Shown here: positions 48,555 through 59,754 of the stretch, piece by piece
How the letters are laid out: each line of letters starts with the position of its first letter
Numbering within the stretch: position 1 is the first letter of the stretch
From: Sipunculus nudus
Lineage: Eukaryota > Annelida > Sipuncula > Golfingiida > Sipunculidae
Assembly (NCBI GenBank): GCA_026874595.1
Contig: CM049316.1
Location: 31,915,339 to 31,979,338, forward strand
DNA length: 64,000 nt
Reading direction: 5' to 3'
The notes under the pieces: generated by a model
Told to the model about the DNA's origin: nothing
The model's database searches: none
Seen by the model: only the letters and a program-made list of their open reading frames with translations
Program-made: the position numbers and the translations under genes

Positions 48555-49060
48555 TATCAATAACATATAACAAACATTCTTGTTAAAGTACGAATGACAA
48601 GAGGAGAAAACTGAACTTGTTCTTACTTCCTAGTATTTTTTCTTTCAGTTTGCTAGTAGCTGTATTAAAGCTTGTATACCTTACGCGTAAGTCCGTAAAC
48701 AAATATGATATTATATGCAATATAAATATATCGTTGTCAAAACACCTGTACTATAACCAGCACCTCCATCAAATGCTCTAACAAGCCTAATTTATTTTCT
48801 GACCTTTAATATATGGACAGAGGACCAACAGCTGTGAAAAGACATCTCCGTAGCTTTTCTAATTGCACCGAAAAGGTCTACTTCGTGAAAATATTATAGT
48901 TCTGTCGACACAGTAGGGGTACGGGAGTTACCATCAGTGATTGTGAGGCCCCTGGGTTCTGTTTTAATTTTCAAAGAAAACGGGACAACGTGGCCCCTGG
49001 TGCAGAAATGTGCACTTATTTTGACCCTGAATGGAACTGATTTTAGGTGTTAAACCCTAG
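48555..49060. other. No recognisable feature
   Basis: AT-rich to 48800, then mixed sequence. Nothing is supported. Confidence 0.4.
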
Positions 49061-49063
49061 CAG

Positions 49064-49378
49064 TTAGGCCATGGACAATCCACTTATCGTCCGACCAATG
49101 TTGTCCATAGCCGCAGGATAATGTAGGAAAACGTGACTGAACGAGGTGGCACTGCAGTAAATGAACGCGGATAGCGGTAGCAATACTGTAACGATAACCG
49201 TCTTTACGGCATGCCACGTAAAAGGTACGAAGAACGTAGTTATATGTCGTAGATGAGCATGAAATTTTAATGGATAGAACGCGCGCTTAAGACATGAGAA
49301 CGCAGTCTGAAGTTTCATCACGTTCATTCCCGATAATGGTACGTTCTGGCTTGCCGCGGTCGAACCATGAGACGCCAT
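49064..49378 (-). CDS. Possible single-exon small protein in a CpG-rich patch
   Basis: The 104-codon frame starts at a TTCCATGG context and lies in the most CpG-dense 300 bases of this part of the window, which suggests unmethylated, gene-associated DNA. The product would be basic at the N-terminal half, with one hydrophobic stretch (TVIVTVLLPLSAFIYC, about residues 60-75). I recognise no family. It could instead be the first exon of a longer minus-strand gene or a promoter with a chance frame. Confidence 0.3.
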   Translation of the reverse strand: MASHGSTAASQNVPLSGMNVMKLQTAFSCLKRAFYPLKFHAHLRHITTFFVPFTWHAVKTVIVTVLLPLSAFIYCSATSFSHVFLHYPAAMDNIGRTISGLSMA

Positions 49379-50298
49379 GGAAGGACGTGGTAATTGAGTT
49401 CTAGGCTTTAGTAAATAAATACATTAAGTACTATCATTGGTCAGACCTGGTATATTCACTCAAGGTTGCTAGGAGCCGCGTGCTGCAGCTATCAAGTGGT
49501 ATCCTGTTACGCAAACATCAAAGATTCGATATCACCTGCAACAGTAGATTGTATAATAAGAAATACAGTACAAATAATGTATCTTGCATTCACCCTTACC
49601 CTTCGAAAAAAAGTCGTTTGCAAGATATTCCTCAGAGGTTTGGTCATAGTTGGTTAGTTAAGCGTTCTATTGTGCAAAGTATTGTTGGCAAACAAAAAAT
49701 ACAACAGGTCAGGTAGTAATGTCACATACGTTACATAGAATACAATTAACTAAATGGCATGCGACACTCTGGCTCTGATTAATATCTCGCTTTGATCGAT
49801 AACATTCTTAGCGTACTCAGTTTGAAGATAAATGATCTTATATCGAGCCCCTGACTTAATCTATTTCATTATGGAACTCTACACAGAAAATGACTACTGA
49901 TACAATCATTTGTAATCTTATCATTATAACCTATCTTGCCCTTAGACTACTGATACATTCAATCACTTCAATCTTATCATTATAACCTATCATGCCCATC
50001 TCGTTTACTTAACGTTACTGACAGACTTGAGCAATATATCCGGAGTGTTAAAAGTCCATGTTACGATAAATCCTTTTTTGCCGCTATATTTGTCTTCTGC
50101 TGACATATGTTACAGCGCCATTACACTTTGATCAAACTGGCGTGCTAAACAGAGCAGAGTACTCGGTGAAATTCATCCATCATCTGCAAAAGTAACACCA
50201 TTTTCATATCTTTATATCAATAGGTCAGAAGATCAAGAGTGACGCCTCGAAGGTTAAACTGTTTACCTTGTCGTTAACCAGAAGAGGTAGAATAGAAA
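49379..50298. other. Intergenic sequence upstream of the three-exon gene
   Basis: Frames at 49466 and 49480 are unsupported. A 50-base phrase (CTGATACA..TCA followed by CTTATCATTATAACCTATC) is repeated at about 49896 and 49950. A probable 5' untranslated region precedes the ATG at 50299. Confidence 0.4.
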
Positions 50299-51300
50299 AT
50301 GAAGTACTGGGCAATTTCGTGTGAGATCATTAATATAGTTTTAGTGGTTTTAAGCTTAAGGACAAGTGTAAAAAAATCGTGTCCGTTTATATTTGACTGT
50401 TGTCTGCAGATCACCGGCTTGTTCGTGTCGTTGACAGCTACTGTAATATGGTACCATTACTGGTCACTTGAGGTGAGTTACTGTACATAAAAAATACATG
50501 TTGCATATCCTGATTTGTTTTGTAATTTTCAATGTACAAGTTGTCATGCTCATTCAAAAATTCGAGCTCCAAATTTTCCTTCGGATCATGACTTGGACAG
50601 CCCAAAACTGATATTGCAAAATTAACTGAATTCCGCCTAAAACAAATGTCGGCGATTCAAGCATATATAATATTAAAACTTTTAGAAGTTAGCATTTTTT
50701 ATTGTCTATAGGGTAGGTCATTATGAATACATGATAAACTGTCAGGTGTGGGTTTGGATTATATACTGGCAGGGTTTCTTGACATTTTATTAGGATGTTT
50801 TTAAACCTTAACCTTAACGAAAGAGTTATGTTTGACGTTAAAACCCAAACAATGTCGGATATGTAGCAACTTATTCCAACAAAACATGTGTAGCATTCAT
50901 TAGGTGGTTTAATACATTTGTCAATAATTCTTATAAAATTTAGTACAAATGACGGGTTGGCGTTTTAAAATATAACGCAGCAAATTAGAACGTGATTTTA
51001 TTATTTAAACCTTTATTATACAGGACGACCCTATTGAAATTCTGCTTGGAACACCAAGGAACTATACAAAAGAATCAGATCTGATGTTTTACGCAGTGGT
51101 AGTTGATGCGGCATTTGCTGTCGTAGTATTATTGGATTTTATTACCTTGGTAGCGTTGTTTCGCGTGGAATCAGTACACCTGGGAGAGGCGGGTGATATT
51201 TTTGCCTATACGTTCTTTTGCCTACTCCTTAATGGATATCGCTTTATTAACCTGACGTGGTGGTACTTCCCGACACGGGTATGTTGTCTTTGTATCCTTG

Positions 51301-51351
<51 letters not shown>

Positions 51352-51582
51352 GGCACCTTTAAAGAGCTTTATTAATACATTTCGACCGGGTATCTTGGTG
51401 TTATGTCTTGAAATAATTTTCGTTTTTCAATAGTAAATAGTTCATTGAATATAACTGCTTAGATTACGATTGTGATCTTACTTATATGAAACTATTATGG
51501 TAAGGACATAAATTAGCTTTCACTTTTCCCTTCTTTTTTTCAGCTGAGAATAGAACAAGCGCATGCAGCAAGGCGTTGGTAA
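50299..51582 (+). CDS. Small four-helix membrane protein, three exons
   Basis: Exons are 50299-50472, 51024-51278 and 51544-51582. All junctions are phase 0 with good signals (GAG|GTGAGT, ACAG|GAC, CGG|GTATGT, TTTTTTTCAG|CTG). The product is 155 aa. Helices are predicted at about residues 6-20, 30-52, 79-104 (YAVVVDAAFAVVVLLDFITL) and 117-138 (IFAYTFFCLLLNGYRF). A loop at 59-78 carries NYT, a possible glycosylation site, and the tail is short and basic (AHAARRW). I recognise no family. Size, helix number and opening MKYWAISCEIIN recall the other small membrane proteins in this window, but similarity is low. The 51300-51350 (TA)n lies in intron 2. The intact exons and signals make this one of the better-supported genes here. 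Confidence 0.72.
51304..51349. repeat. (TA)n microsatellite in intron 2
   Basis: About 46 bases of TA dinucleotides, 25 bases after the exon 2 donor. Confidence 0.95.
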
Positions 51583-52347
51583 TCCATCATCTATAGTCAT
51601 TTGCTCGTTGTTAAATAGATATTGGTGAGCACGATTGGGCATGACTCGATGGGACATGTATAAAAATATGCTATTTTTTATATTGGACTTATGTACCTAT
51701 ATTTATACTATACATTTATGGATTATATCAAAGTAATATACTTGAAATTATCTCTGAAACACAGGGTAACTTAGAGAACATCACTGACAATTACACTCTA
51801 CGTTATTTTTAAATACATATTTAACCCACACAGGGTAACTTGTAAGAGATTACTAACCATTACTATCCATGTTAAATTTAAATACATATTTAACCAAACA
51901 TCTGTATTCTAATGATTGCAAGCCTCCGCCATTAACTTATTCGGCCCATATTCCAAAGTTCATTCGTGCATAACCGACTGTATATTTGTGAATATCCCTT
52001 GATGTTCCTGAAGCCGGATCATGTACCGGATCCACACCAAAATATAATCGCTTCTTCATTAAATATAAAAACTACTAACAATCGTTAATTAAGTAGGTTA
52101 ACATGCTCTTCCTATATAAGCCATGCCATGTTACATTCTACCACGAGACCGATAAAAAAGTGTTCGATTATACTTGTGGCTGGTTTGTTTTTAGGCTCAG
52201 TACAATCAATACACAATGATCTTTTGGTACACAATCATCTTAAAGCGTACTTAGTGTACGTTATATTGCGTTATAATGTCTTATATATATGTATACATGT
52301 GTGTACGTTTGTGTTATTTCCATATATTCTTATGATGTGAGCAAAGA
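51583..52347. other. Downstream of the three-exon gene, nothing recognised
   Basis: A phrase AACACAGGGTAACTT..AGA is repeated at about 51760 and 51830, about 65 bases apart. The 70-codon frame at 52128-52340 opens with a signal-like stretch but has no other support. Confidence 0.35.
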
Positions 52348-52955
52348 AGTTTTGCGCCATGGGAGGGGGTACCCCTTTCCAGTATATTCCGTATCATCTT
52401 TAAAGTAATCTGTACCATCGGAATATGCTAATGTTCCAATTTAACTCATATAGTTCAAGTATGCAGCACATCTGCCTTTGTCAGTTTATCATATACCGAT
52501 TAAACCTGTGAATGTACATATAAGACGATTCAAGTAAAATATATATACTTTATGTTGTGAACAAACACACACGAACGGTAATGAACGCATACCCTGCTGG
52601 CGGAGGCAATAATTTTATGGCTCAGGTAGTGATACCAGGGCCCTTTCTTTATCCTCATTCTCCCTGTGTAAATTTACCAGTGCACCTGAGTTGTACATGA
52701 GGGCAAGCTCTAGATTTTCCCAGAAGGCTCAACGTGGTATTTCCGTTATCCTTGATAATAACCTGTGCGAACATTGTTCCCAGAGGTTTAGTATGATCAC
52801 TGCAAACAGGGGCGGTTTTAAATGACGCAAACGATTCTGACTGGTTACTTCGAATATGACTGATCATTTATTATATACACAGTGGCTATCTTGCCGGGAC
52901 AGGTAAAATAGCCTATCACATACAAAGGTCTATGTAGCCAATACAACAAAGACAC
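52348..52955 (+). repeat. Left arm of a widely spaced inverted repeat
   Basis: GCGCCATGGGAG..GGTA, then CCCCTTTCCA near 52350, is the complement of 57383-57415. GCTATCTTGCCGGGACAGG and TAAAATAGCCTAT..ACATACAAA near 52880 are the complement of 57060-57125. TCTATGTAGC near 52930 pairs with the 57045 region. The order is reversed, as expected for inverted arms. The arms differ by indels. Confidence 0.65.
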
Positions 52956-53410
52956 CCGCTAATACTTTGTTTTTGTTATTCATAAAAAAGATTACATAGG
53001 GCCAATCATTTAATTAGAGGAGCTGTAATAGCAAGTGTGAGTTTGTGTCATAGTGGTCATATCAAAAAAGGAGGTACAGACATAATTAAGTAGGTTGTTT
53101 GAGTAAGTTTGCGTGACAGTTTGTGTCACCTGTCAGGCAAGATAACACCGCAGGTTATGAGTTTATACTCATTTTATTGCATTTGAGAATGAGACAAAAA
53201 TATTTGCATACAGACTATACATAGCCTAACCCAGTTGGATAGGAGCGAAAAAAAAACATTAAGAAAGACTTTGGTTAGACCTCCCACCATGTTTGCATCT
53301 ATTGATGACTTCTTTAAATATAATTAAATGATTTAATCAAGGTTTTGGAGTGGTCTCTTGTAAAAAAATCTTGAAAAGTCTTTAAAATTCTTTAAAAAAG
53401 TTTTCCTTCA

Positions 53411-53519
<109 letters not shown>

Positions 53520-53569
53520 GAGCCCTATGATTCGATTCTTATTAAAACACTTTTAATTTGCTGGCGGAA

Positions 53570-53815
53570 AGTAAGTGGGAGTAGAAATGTCCTTCTAGGA
53601 CCGGGCCGGATTGTTAAAGAATGTTGCGGACTGTCAGTTTTCTCAGTCCTGTCCGGTCCGATCCAACCTCGTCTCGTCCACTCCATGTGCGGCCTGCTAC
53701 GGTCTAACTGGATATACATGGTCCCGTATTTGTCCCGCGTCTGTCCGGTTTTCAGTGGTCGGTCACTCAAGGAAGGTGTTCACATCTGATCCTCCTGACA
53801 GACAGTAGTCTAACC
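53570..53815. other. GC-rich patch with degenerate GTCCGGTC-like repeats
   Basis: Phrases such as CCTGTCCGGTCCG, CTCGTCTCGTCC and CGTCTGTCCGG recur. This gives overlapping frames on both strands with Asp/Arg/Pro-rich products. I read it as a degenerate simple repeat. Confidence 0.4.
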
Positions 53816-54115
53816 TGAAACAATTTAAAATAAGATCTACGTTACGTCTAAAATGTACTCTCTGTACTGTGGCCAGATAATCTTACTGTTTATTTCACAA
53901 TGTCTTTGTTTATTTAAAAAAAATAAGACATGCATATTGGCATATAGACAAAGTTGAATAGAATGAGTTCACGAAATTTGTTTACGTTTCGGCGGCACGG
54001 CGTCGTCAGATTGGATTAAGTCATGTCAAATTTGGAAACTTTTAGGTAAAAAGTTTTGTATATATATCATTAAATCATATATCGAAATTTTTCATGGCAT
54101 CCATAAACATTAATT

Positions 54116-55905
54116 TTTAGCTTAGCTGACTGAAAGTCATCTGAGCTAAAGCGATCACTCTTCGTCCGTCTGTCGGGCCGTTATGCCGTCCGGCCGTTCA
54201 TCCGTTAACAGGGCACAAATCATAACCGCTGGACCTGGAATCTTCTTTTCTAACATCACGGGAGGTTCGTGAAATGCATCTGTGGAAGCCTGAAATTAGG
54301 TCTCTATTACTCATATCCTCCGAGCTATGGGGCTTGAATGTACCCCCCAAGAATAATTAAAAATTTGATACAAAAGCTCCAGTATCTGAATAACTAACGC
54401 ACTGATGGCCATGATTTTTTGCATGCCTATTGATCATGAAGTGTTTCATCAATTCCTGTAAACTGGTGGCGCCACCTATATTATTTTGTTAATTTTTACA
54501 CATTTTTTCTCTTTTTTTGAGACCTTCAAATAAAGACTAATCTGTTAACAGGGCACTTATCATCACTGTTTGAACTAGAATCTTCTTACTTCTAATTCAT
54601 CTAAAGTGGTCAATAAAAAGTCTTCATTGAAATCTGACATTAGGTATCTGTTCCCCATACCCTTTGAGCTATGGGGCTCGTAGTTATGCCAAAAATATTT
54701 AAAAATGTGATACCAAAAAACTCCGCGTCCGTTTCCGGAGAACTCCTCTGAGATCCTTGGACCGATCTTTCTGAAACCCGGCATAGTTGTTCTCTCACCT
54801 ATGTAGTTGTGTGCAACAAAGAGAGTGGCACAACCTGCAATCCTTTTTGTGCTGTACGAATCAGTGTGTCTTTAGATAACAGCCCATATCTCAGGAGTGG
54901 TTCAAGGTATTGAGCTAAAAATTTGCATGTCTATAGACCTTGGCGCCACCTACCTTCGCGTTTTCGTAAAACGAGTTAATGCCCTTTTCTTAGGAGTGAT
55001 TTCCCGTACTGGCCAGAAATCGCATATCCATTGATCTCGGACTCCTCCATCTTTGACTGTGGCGCCATCTGCAATCATTTTCCCGTGGCGTCCATCCGCA
55101 CATTTGCTTTAGGTGAAACTTGCTCATATCTTAGGAGTGGTTCAAGGTATTGGTCTGAAATTTGGCATGTCAATCCTTCATCAAGAAATGTCTCGTAAAC
55201 CAGACGCATAGCGCCAGGTGTTTATGTTTATTACTTTAATGCCCTTTTCTCAGAGTTTTAGTGGACTATATTCAGGAGTGGTGTGACATACAACTCAAGC
55301 CATCCCTCCCTCATCCTTACCTTTCTGACTATACACTATACACTAAAACATACAGGTGGCGCCATTAGTGTATATAGGCATTTTTTTCTTTATTTATGAG
55401 GCCTTCAAATGAAGTGGTCATTTGTTAACACTGCACAACCCGTAACCGCTGAACATAGAATCTTCTTACTGGACATCCAGAGATACTAATAAGAAATCTT
55501 CTTGGAAACCTGAAATTAGGTCTCTGTTACCCATATTCTCTGAGCTATAGGGCTTGTAAGTACCACCAAGAATGATTAAAAATTCTATACAAAAGCTCCA
55601 GTATCTGAATATCTAATGTCTTTATAGCCATGATTCTTTGCATGAATATTGATCATGTATGTTTCATTAGTTTCTGCAGACTGATGGCACTACCTGTATT
55701 TTTTTTTTACAAATTTTGACGCATTTATTTTCTATTTATGAGACCTTCAAATGAAGTGGTCATCTGTCCAAAACCCCACTGTAACCCATTTTTAAGGACT
55801 ATTCATAAACTCATGATTTTTTTGCACTCTTGCAGTAATTTTGCTCATTGTTCAACGTTCCTTGAATTAAGCTGAACGTCATGGCCCATGGGCCACAGGT
55901 TATCC
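54116..55905. repeat. Stem-loop-headed dispersed repeat, copy 2
   Basis: The head TTAGCTTAGCTGACT..GAA..AGTCATCTGAGCTAA is a decayed version of the copy at 34558, followed by GTCCGTCTGTC. Body units share TGGAATCTTCT, CCTGAAATTAGGTCTCT and TTTGCATG. GGTGGCGCCACC is at about 54473. The middle (54720-55380) contains TTTCCGGAGAACTCCTC and GAATGGCATGT-like units of the 8.9-10.1 kb family, so this copy is larger. The tail has GCTGAACGTCATG and the palindrome GGCCCATGGGCC near 55884. Confidence 0.75.
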
Positions 55906-56080
55906 ACGACATCGTCTCGGGACGTCTTTGTTAAGACTTCTGTTTTTATTTTACATCAAATTAAAATTTTTCAACATATTGCTGGAAAAAAATGATATTA
56001 CACAAAACCTACAAAATATTTATACTTGTGGATTCACCGGATCATCCACTTCAACATTGTTACAGGTGCTCTTTTTATTA

Positions 56081-56779
56081 TGTGACACGAGCGTTACTCC
56101 TGTTGTGGCACTCGTGTCTGGCCGCGTATTACACTCTATGTTTAATCCGTACTTATTGAACTCGTTGTCATGTTAGCCTTGAGTTTTCACGCTTGGCCGA
56201 GGTAACGTGATTATCCTGGTATGCAGCGCTGTTTTTCTAGAGAATTCCTGAAACGCGTGTTTACAGTGTTGTGCAAGATCTTATAGACTGTTCGAGTAGT
56301 GGAAAATTCTCGGCTTGAGGTGTGAAGGTTTATAAAGGGGCAGTGTTATAGAACGGGCAGAGAGAGACGCAGAGCAGATTCCAGCGGACGCAGAAGCATA
56401 TGTCAGTTTCTAGGACCTTATCCGACGAATGCTGCAATTATAGCTTTTCAAAGACTTTCTCCTGGATTTTATGCATTTGGACTTCAGTTTACTTTCCGGA
56501 TTGTTGAAAGAGCTTTACACTGGACTGTCACTCTCCGAGAATTTACATTTAAAGGACTTATCGTTGTGATTGTGTTGGTATCCAGGTACTGTGCACATTA
56601 TTTTTCTATGTGATTGTATTGACTTGTTGCAATACCGCAGTTTTACTGTATAATTGTATTGATTTAGTGTATTGTAATGTTAGGGTTGTTTTAAGAATAA
56701 ATTATAGTTATTTGTTAACAAAAAAAACACTGACTTCTTTATTCGTTCCCCTAGACATTTCACGCTGCCTAGTGTTACA
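56081..56779 (+). mobile_element. Solo-LTR-like unit
   Basis: It begins TGTGACAC and ends GTGTTACA, a near-perfect terminal inverted repeat of the TG..CA type. In the right order and spacing it holds a TATA box (TATAAAG, 56331-56337), a GC-richer transcribed-like part, and AATAAA at 56696-56701. No second LTR, primer-binding site or gag-pol frame is nearby, and the flanks show no clear target duplication. A cellular promoter with a first exon is an alternative. Confidence 0.4.
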
Positions 56780-57029
56780 GAATCTGATTTGTTTTTATCT
56801 CCATTACAACATTTGTGTTCAACACGCATACGTGATCTGTTTATATTAGGTTCCGTAACGACATGCAAAAACATAATTGAAATGTGGTCAAAGTTTCTTT
56901 TTATAGACTGAAATAAGGGTCCGTTATATTGCACGATTACCGTTTTACGAGGCTTGCCTCATTGAAGAGACCTCTTTCAAGGTGTGACCCTGTTCAACAA
57001 ACACACTCAAATAGCATGTATCATTGGGC

Positions 57030-57286
57030 GTATTTATTGTAGTAGCTATATAGACATTTGTATGTAATAGGCTATTTCACCTGTAGCGGAAATAGCCTGC
57101 TGAGCTATTTTGCCTGTCCCGGCAAAATAGCCTACTTGGCCATATTGCCTGTAGATGTACCAGCCTCTGCTCATTATATTAGTCTGTATGTGCCTGCCAG
57201 AACATCTGGATGAAACCCAATCTTATATGAGAATGGCGCCGACTGCATATTTAAGGATATTTTTTTTATATTACTTGTGTATGTTC

Positions 57287-57352
<66 letters not shown>

Positions 57353-57415
57353 ACAGAATTTTAGATTAAGCAGAGGGAAGATATTGGAAAGGGGTATCCC
57401 ACTCCCATGGCGTGG
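57030..57415 (-). repeat. Right arm of a widely spaced inverted repeat
   Basis: Complementary in order to 52348-52955. It contains GGCTATTT..CC and GCTATTTTGCCTGTCCCGGC phrases at 57070-57125 and a (TA)n expansion (57291-57345) absent from the left arm. Confidence 0.65.
57291..57345. repeat. (TA)n microsatellite
   Basis: About 55 bases of AT dinucleotides inside the right arm of the inverted repeat. Confidence 0.95.
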
Positions 57416-57979
57416 AAACTATAAACAGTATTGGTGTGATCTAGCGAGCAGTTTTGCGGTCTAGGGACATTTCGGCGCTGTGTTTCGATACTGAGATTTT
57501 AACTTTTTATTTCCCAGAATATTTATATTGAAGGAAAGGTGCGCTCTACTAAATATTGGCTAATATTTGTTATACCTAGGCCGGCCGTTCCAGCTCCTTT
57601 GCTTACGATAAGCTTAATACATCACAAAGAGTTGACGTGTATATGCCATTATATATAAAAATATCAGCCAATTATATAATTATGTTCACCATAGATATTG
57701 TTTACAAATATATTTATCTATTTATAAACTTTGTTTAGTGTGAAAAAAAGCTTATATATTAAAGCACAATAATGACAATGAAATGACATGTATGAATCAA
57801 TGTATATAATCATGACGAGGCTCAAATTTTGAATGATGTCAATATCTCGCCTATGGCGACATAAACGAGTAAACATAAGTGAATTCAATGTGTACATTTG
57901 TAGTTTTTAGATATCCAGGTTTATTTATTAATGGAAGTTTTGCCCCAGATTGTGATGTCAAAATCTTTGTACAAATGCC

Positions 57980-58022
<43 letters not shown>

Positions 58023-58300
58023 CGTCGCCCTTTGATTCGATTTTCCCAGATTATCCAAGAAAGAACCACTACCCCTCCCCCAACCCGGGATTCAGAAGTC
58101 CATGATAATGACCTTGGAGAACAGTACTTCCGTATCGATTAATTAAAAGTGCAAATAAGAAAAAGAATATGAAAAATAATCATAAAATATGCATGGTAGA
58201 TAAACATAATATAAACTGCCACATTTGATTTAAATTGAGGGCATTGCTTGTTAATAGCAGGCATCCATGCTAAATTAATCGGCCATTAAATAAAGAAAAA
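57416..58300. other. Nothing recognised except a (TA)n at 57982-58019
   Basis: The (TA)n is about 38 bases long and is followed by CCCTTTGATTCGATTTT, similar to GCCCTATGATTCGATT after the (TA)n at 53518. The two microsatellites may therefore sit in copies of one repeat. Confidence 0.5.
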
Positions 58301-58311
58301 AATGCGGGTGG

Positions 58312-58539
58312 ATGCCACCTGAAATTTTGAATTTCAAGGTTATTTTCAAGGTCAAACTGAAAAATAGGCAGGCCAAGTCGGTTTCTTTACTTTTGGGGAC
58401 ATTGCCTGTTAATTTCAACCAACCAAACAGTGATGGAAAATGTGATGGGTTAATTCCATCCTACAGTTTAACCTTTAAGGTCAATTTTAAGATCATTTTC
58501 AAGGTCAAACCGAAGAAAATTGAACCTGTACGGGTTTAG
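58312..58539. repeat. Short internal duplication, TTTTCAAGGTCAAAC units
   Basis: ATTTTCAAGGTCAAACTGAA at about 58340 recurs as ATTTTCAAGGTCAAACCGAA at about 58495, about 155 bp apart. The 75-codon frame across it owes its periodic Phe/Lys pattern to the repeat. 58540-58898 shows nothing else. Confidence 0.5.
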
Positions 58540-58898
58540 TGTTTTTCCATCAGTCAAAGCAAGGTATATTCGGCAACCTTAAGCTGTAGAGATATTTTTG
58601 TGTCAAGCCCAACGTACCTAAGCCACGTAATAATAATGTTCATCATTTCTTGCACTTAACAATATGAAAAAGAACAATTTAAAAGTGTGTTTTTGTTTAC
58701 ACAGTAACGTTATTACTTCTCTGAATCAAGACATCTGGAAGCGGAGTAAAGGGGTATTTGTATGTGTATTTAACACACTTCAAATAATAACAGAATAAAA
58801 CATGGCCGCATTTTGCAAAACGCGGGATAAAAGGTGCATGAATAACGGATATTTGCTTATAATAATGTTGTTTTGGGAGCGAGTTGTGGGTATAAGAA

Positions 58899-59100
58899 CA
58901 GGGGCACATCCAGCCATTAGGAAAAGGGGCGTCCAACTCAGGAGGACTAATGATAAAACCTGAAAAAAGGTCCCCAGGTCCGGAATTGGGGGTCCAGAAC
59001 GCTAAAATTGGTCTTAACTCCTTAAAAAAGTTTGCGGCAGCTGAGGGGGGAGGGGGTTCCGAACCCCTGGACCCCCCCCCCCCCTATGTAACCGCTTCTG
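58899..59100. mobile_element. Possible MITE, CAGGGGC family
   Basis: Begins CAGGGGCACATCCAGCC and ends with the complement of a CAGAAGCGGT-like end. Inside is GGGGTTCCGAACCCC, a perfect palindrome arm, beside a C-run (about 59071-59084). Similar starts are frequent in animal MITEs. The target duplication is unclear. A like start (GGGGCGGATGAATT) followed by a G-run lies at about 26380. Confidence 0.35.
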
Positions 59101-59754
59101 CAGAAGTCACGGGATGGACGTTTCACATTAAAAGTCAAAACGCTTACTGAAACATTCAGAATGGCTTTAAAATAGCTGCCACAATGACGATAAAGACGAT
59201 TTCTATCATTATACATGGGTCATAAAATATAAATGATTTATTGGATCATTGTGTTTTAGTTCAAATAGGAACATCCTGTGGAATTCATCGCCAACGCAAT
59301 CTCTTCTGGTACCCACACGAATATTGTAACTGATCCTTGGATCACTTCATGCTTAACGTAAGGGAATCACACAGTATAAGATGTTAAGATGATAAGATGG
59401 AGACACAATATATGCCACCAAGCCTGCACCAAGAACTCGAGGAAACCAATTTTTCAGGGTTTCCTAGACTTTTATTGGACGCGAGAATAATTTGAAAAAT
59501 AATAATTGCCCTGTTAGATCCGAAATGGTAGCAAACATACCCATTATATATGGTAAAAGCAGGCTCTTTAATTATCTTTTGATGGTTACATGCACACGAA
59601 TTTAATAGATGCTCTTTTAAGGTTACAATGTTAATTTTCCCAATTATCGTTATTATTGGACTTTCACACTGAATATAACGTTGTTTAGTTCTTATGCGCT
59701 ATTTCTATTTCAATAATTGATATTGCCTTTCCTGCTATTTGGCCAAATGCCCCG
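59101..59754. other. No recognisable feature
   Basis: No coding or repeat signal could be supported. Confidence 0.4.

Noticed and set aside
53525-53808. Asp/Arg/Pro-rich frames on both strands
   Set aside because: Explained by degenerate GTCCGGTC-like repetition.
53986-54009. A minus-strand CTGACGA..CCGAAAC segment resembling a hammerhead core
   Set aside because: The base after the possible stem III is G, which does not allow cleavage, and the flanks do not form stem I. Similar phrases are common at retroelement ends.
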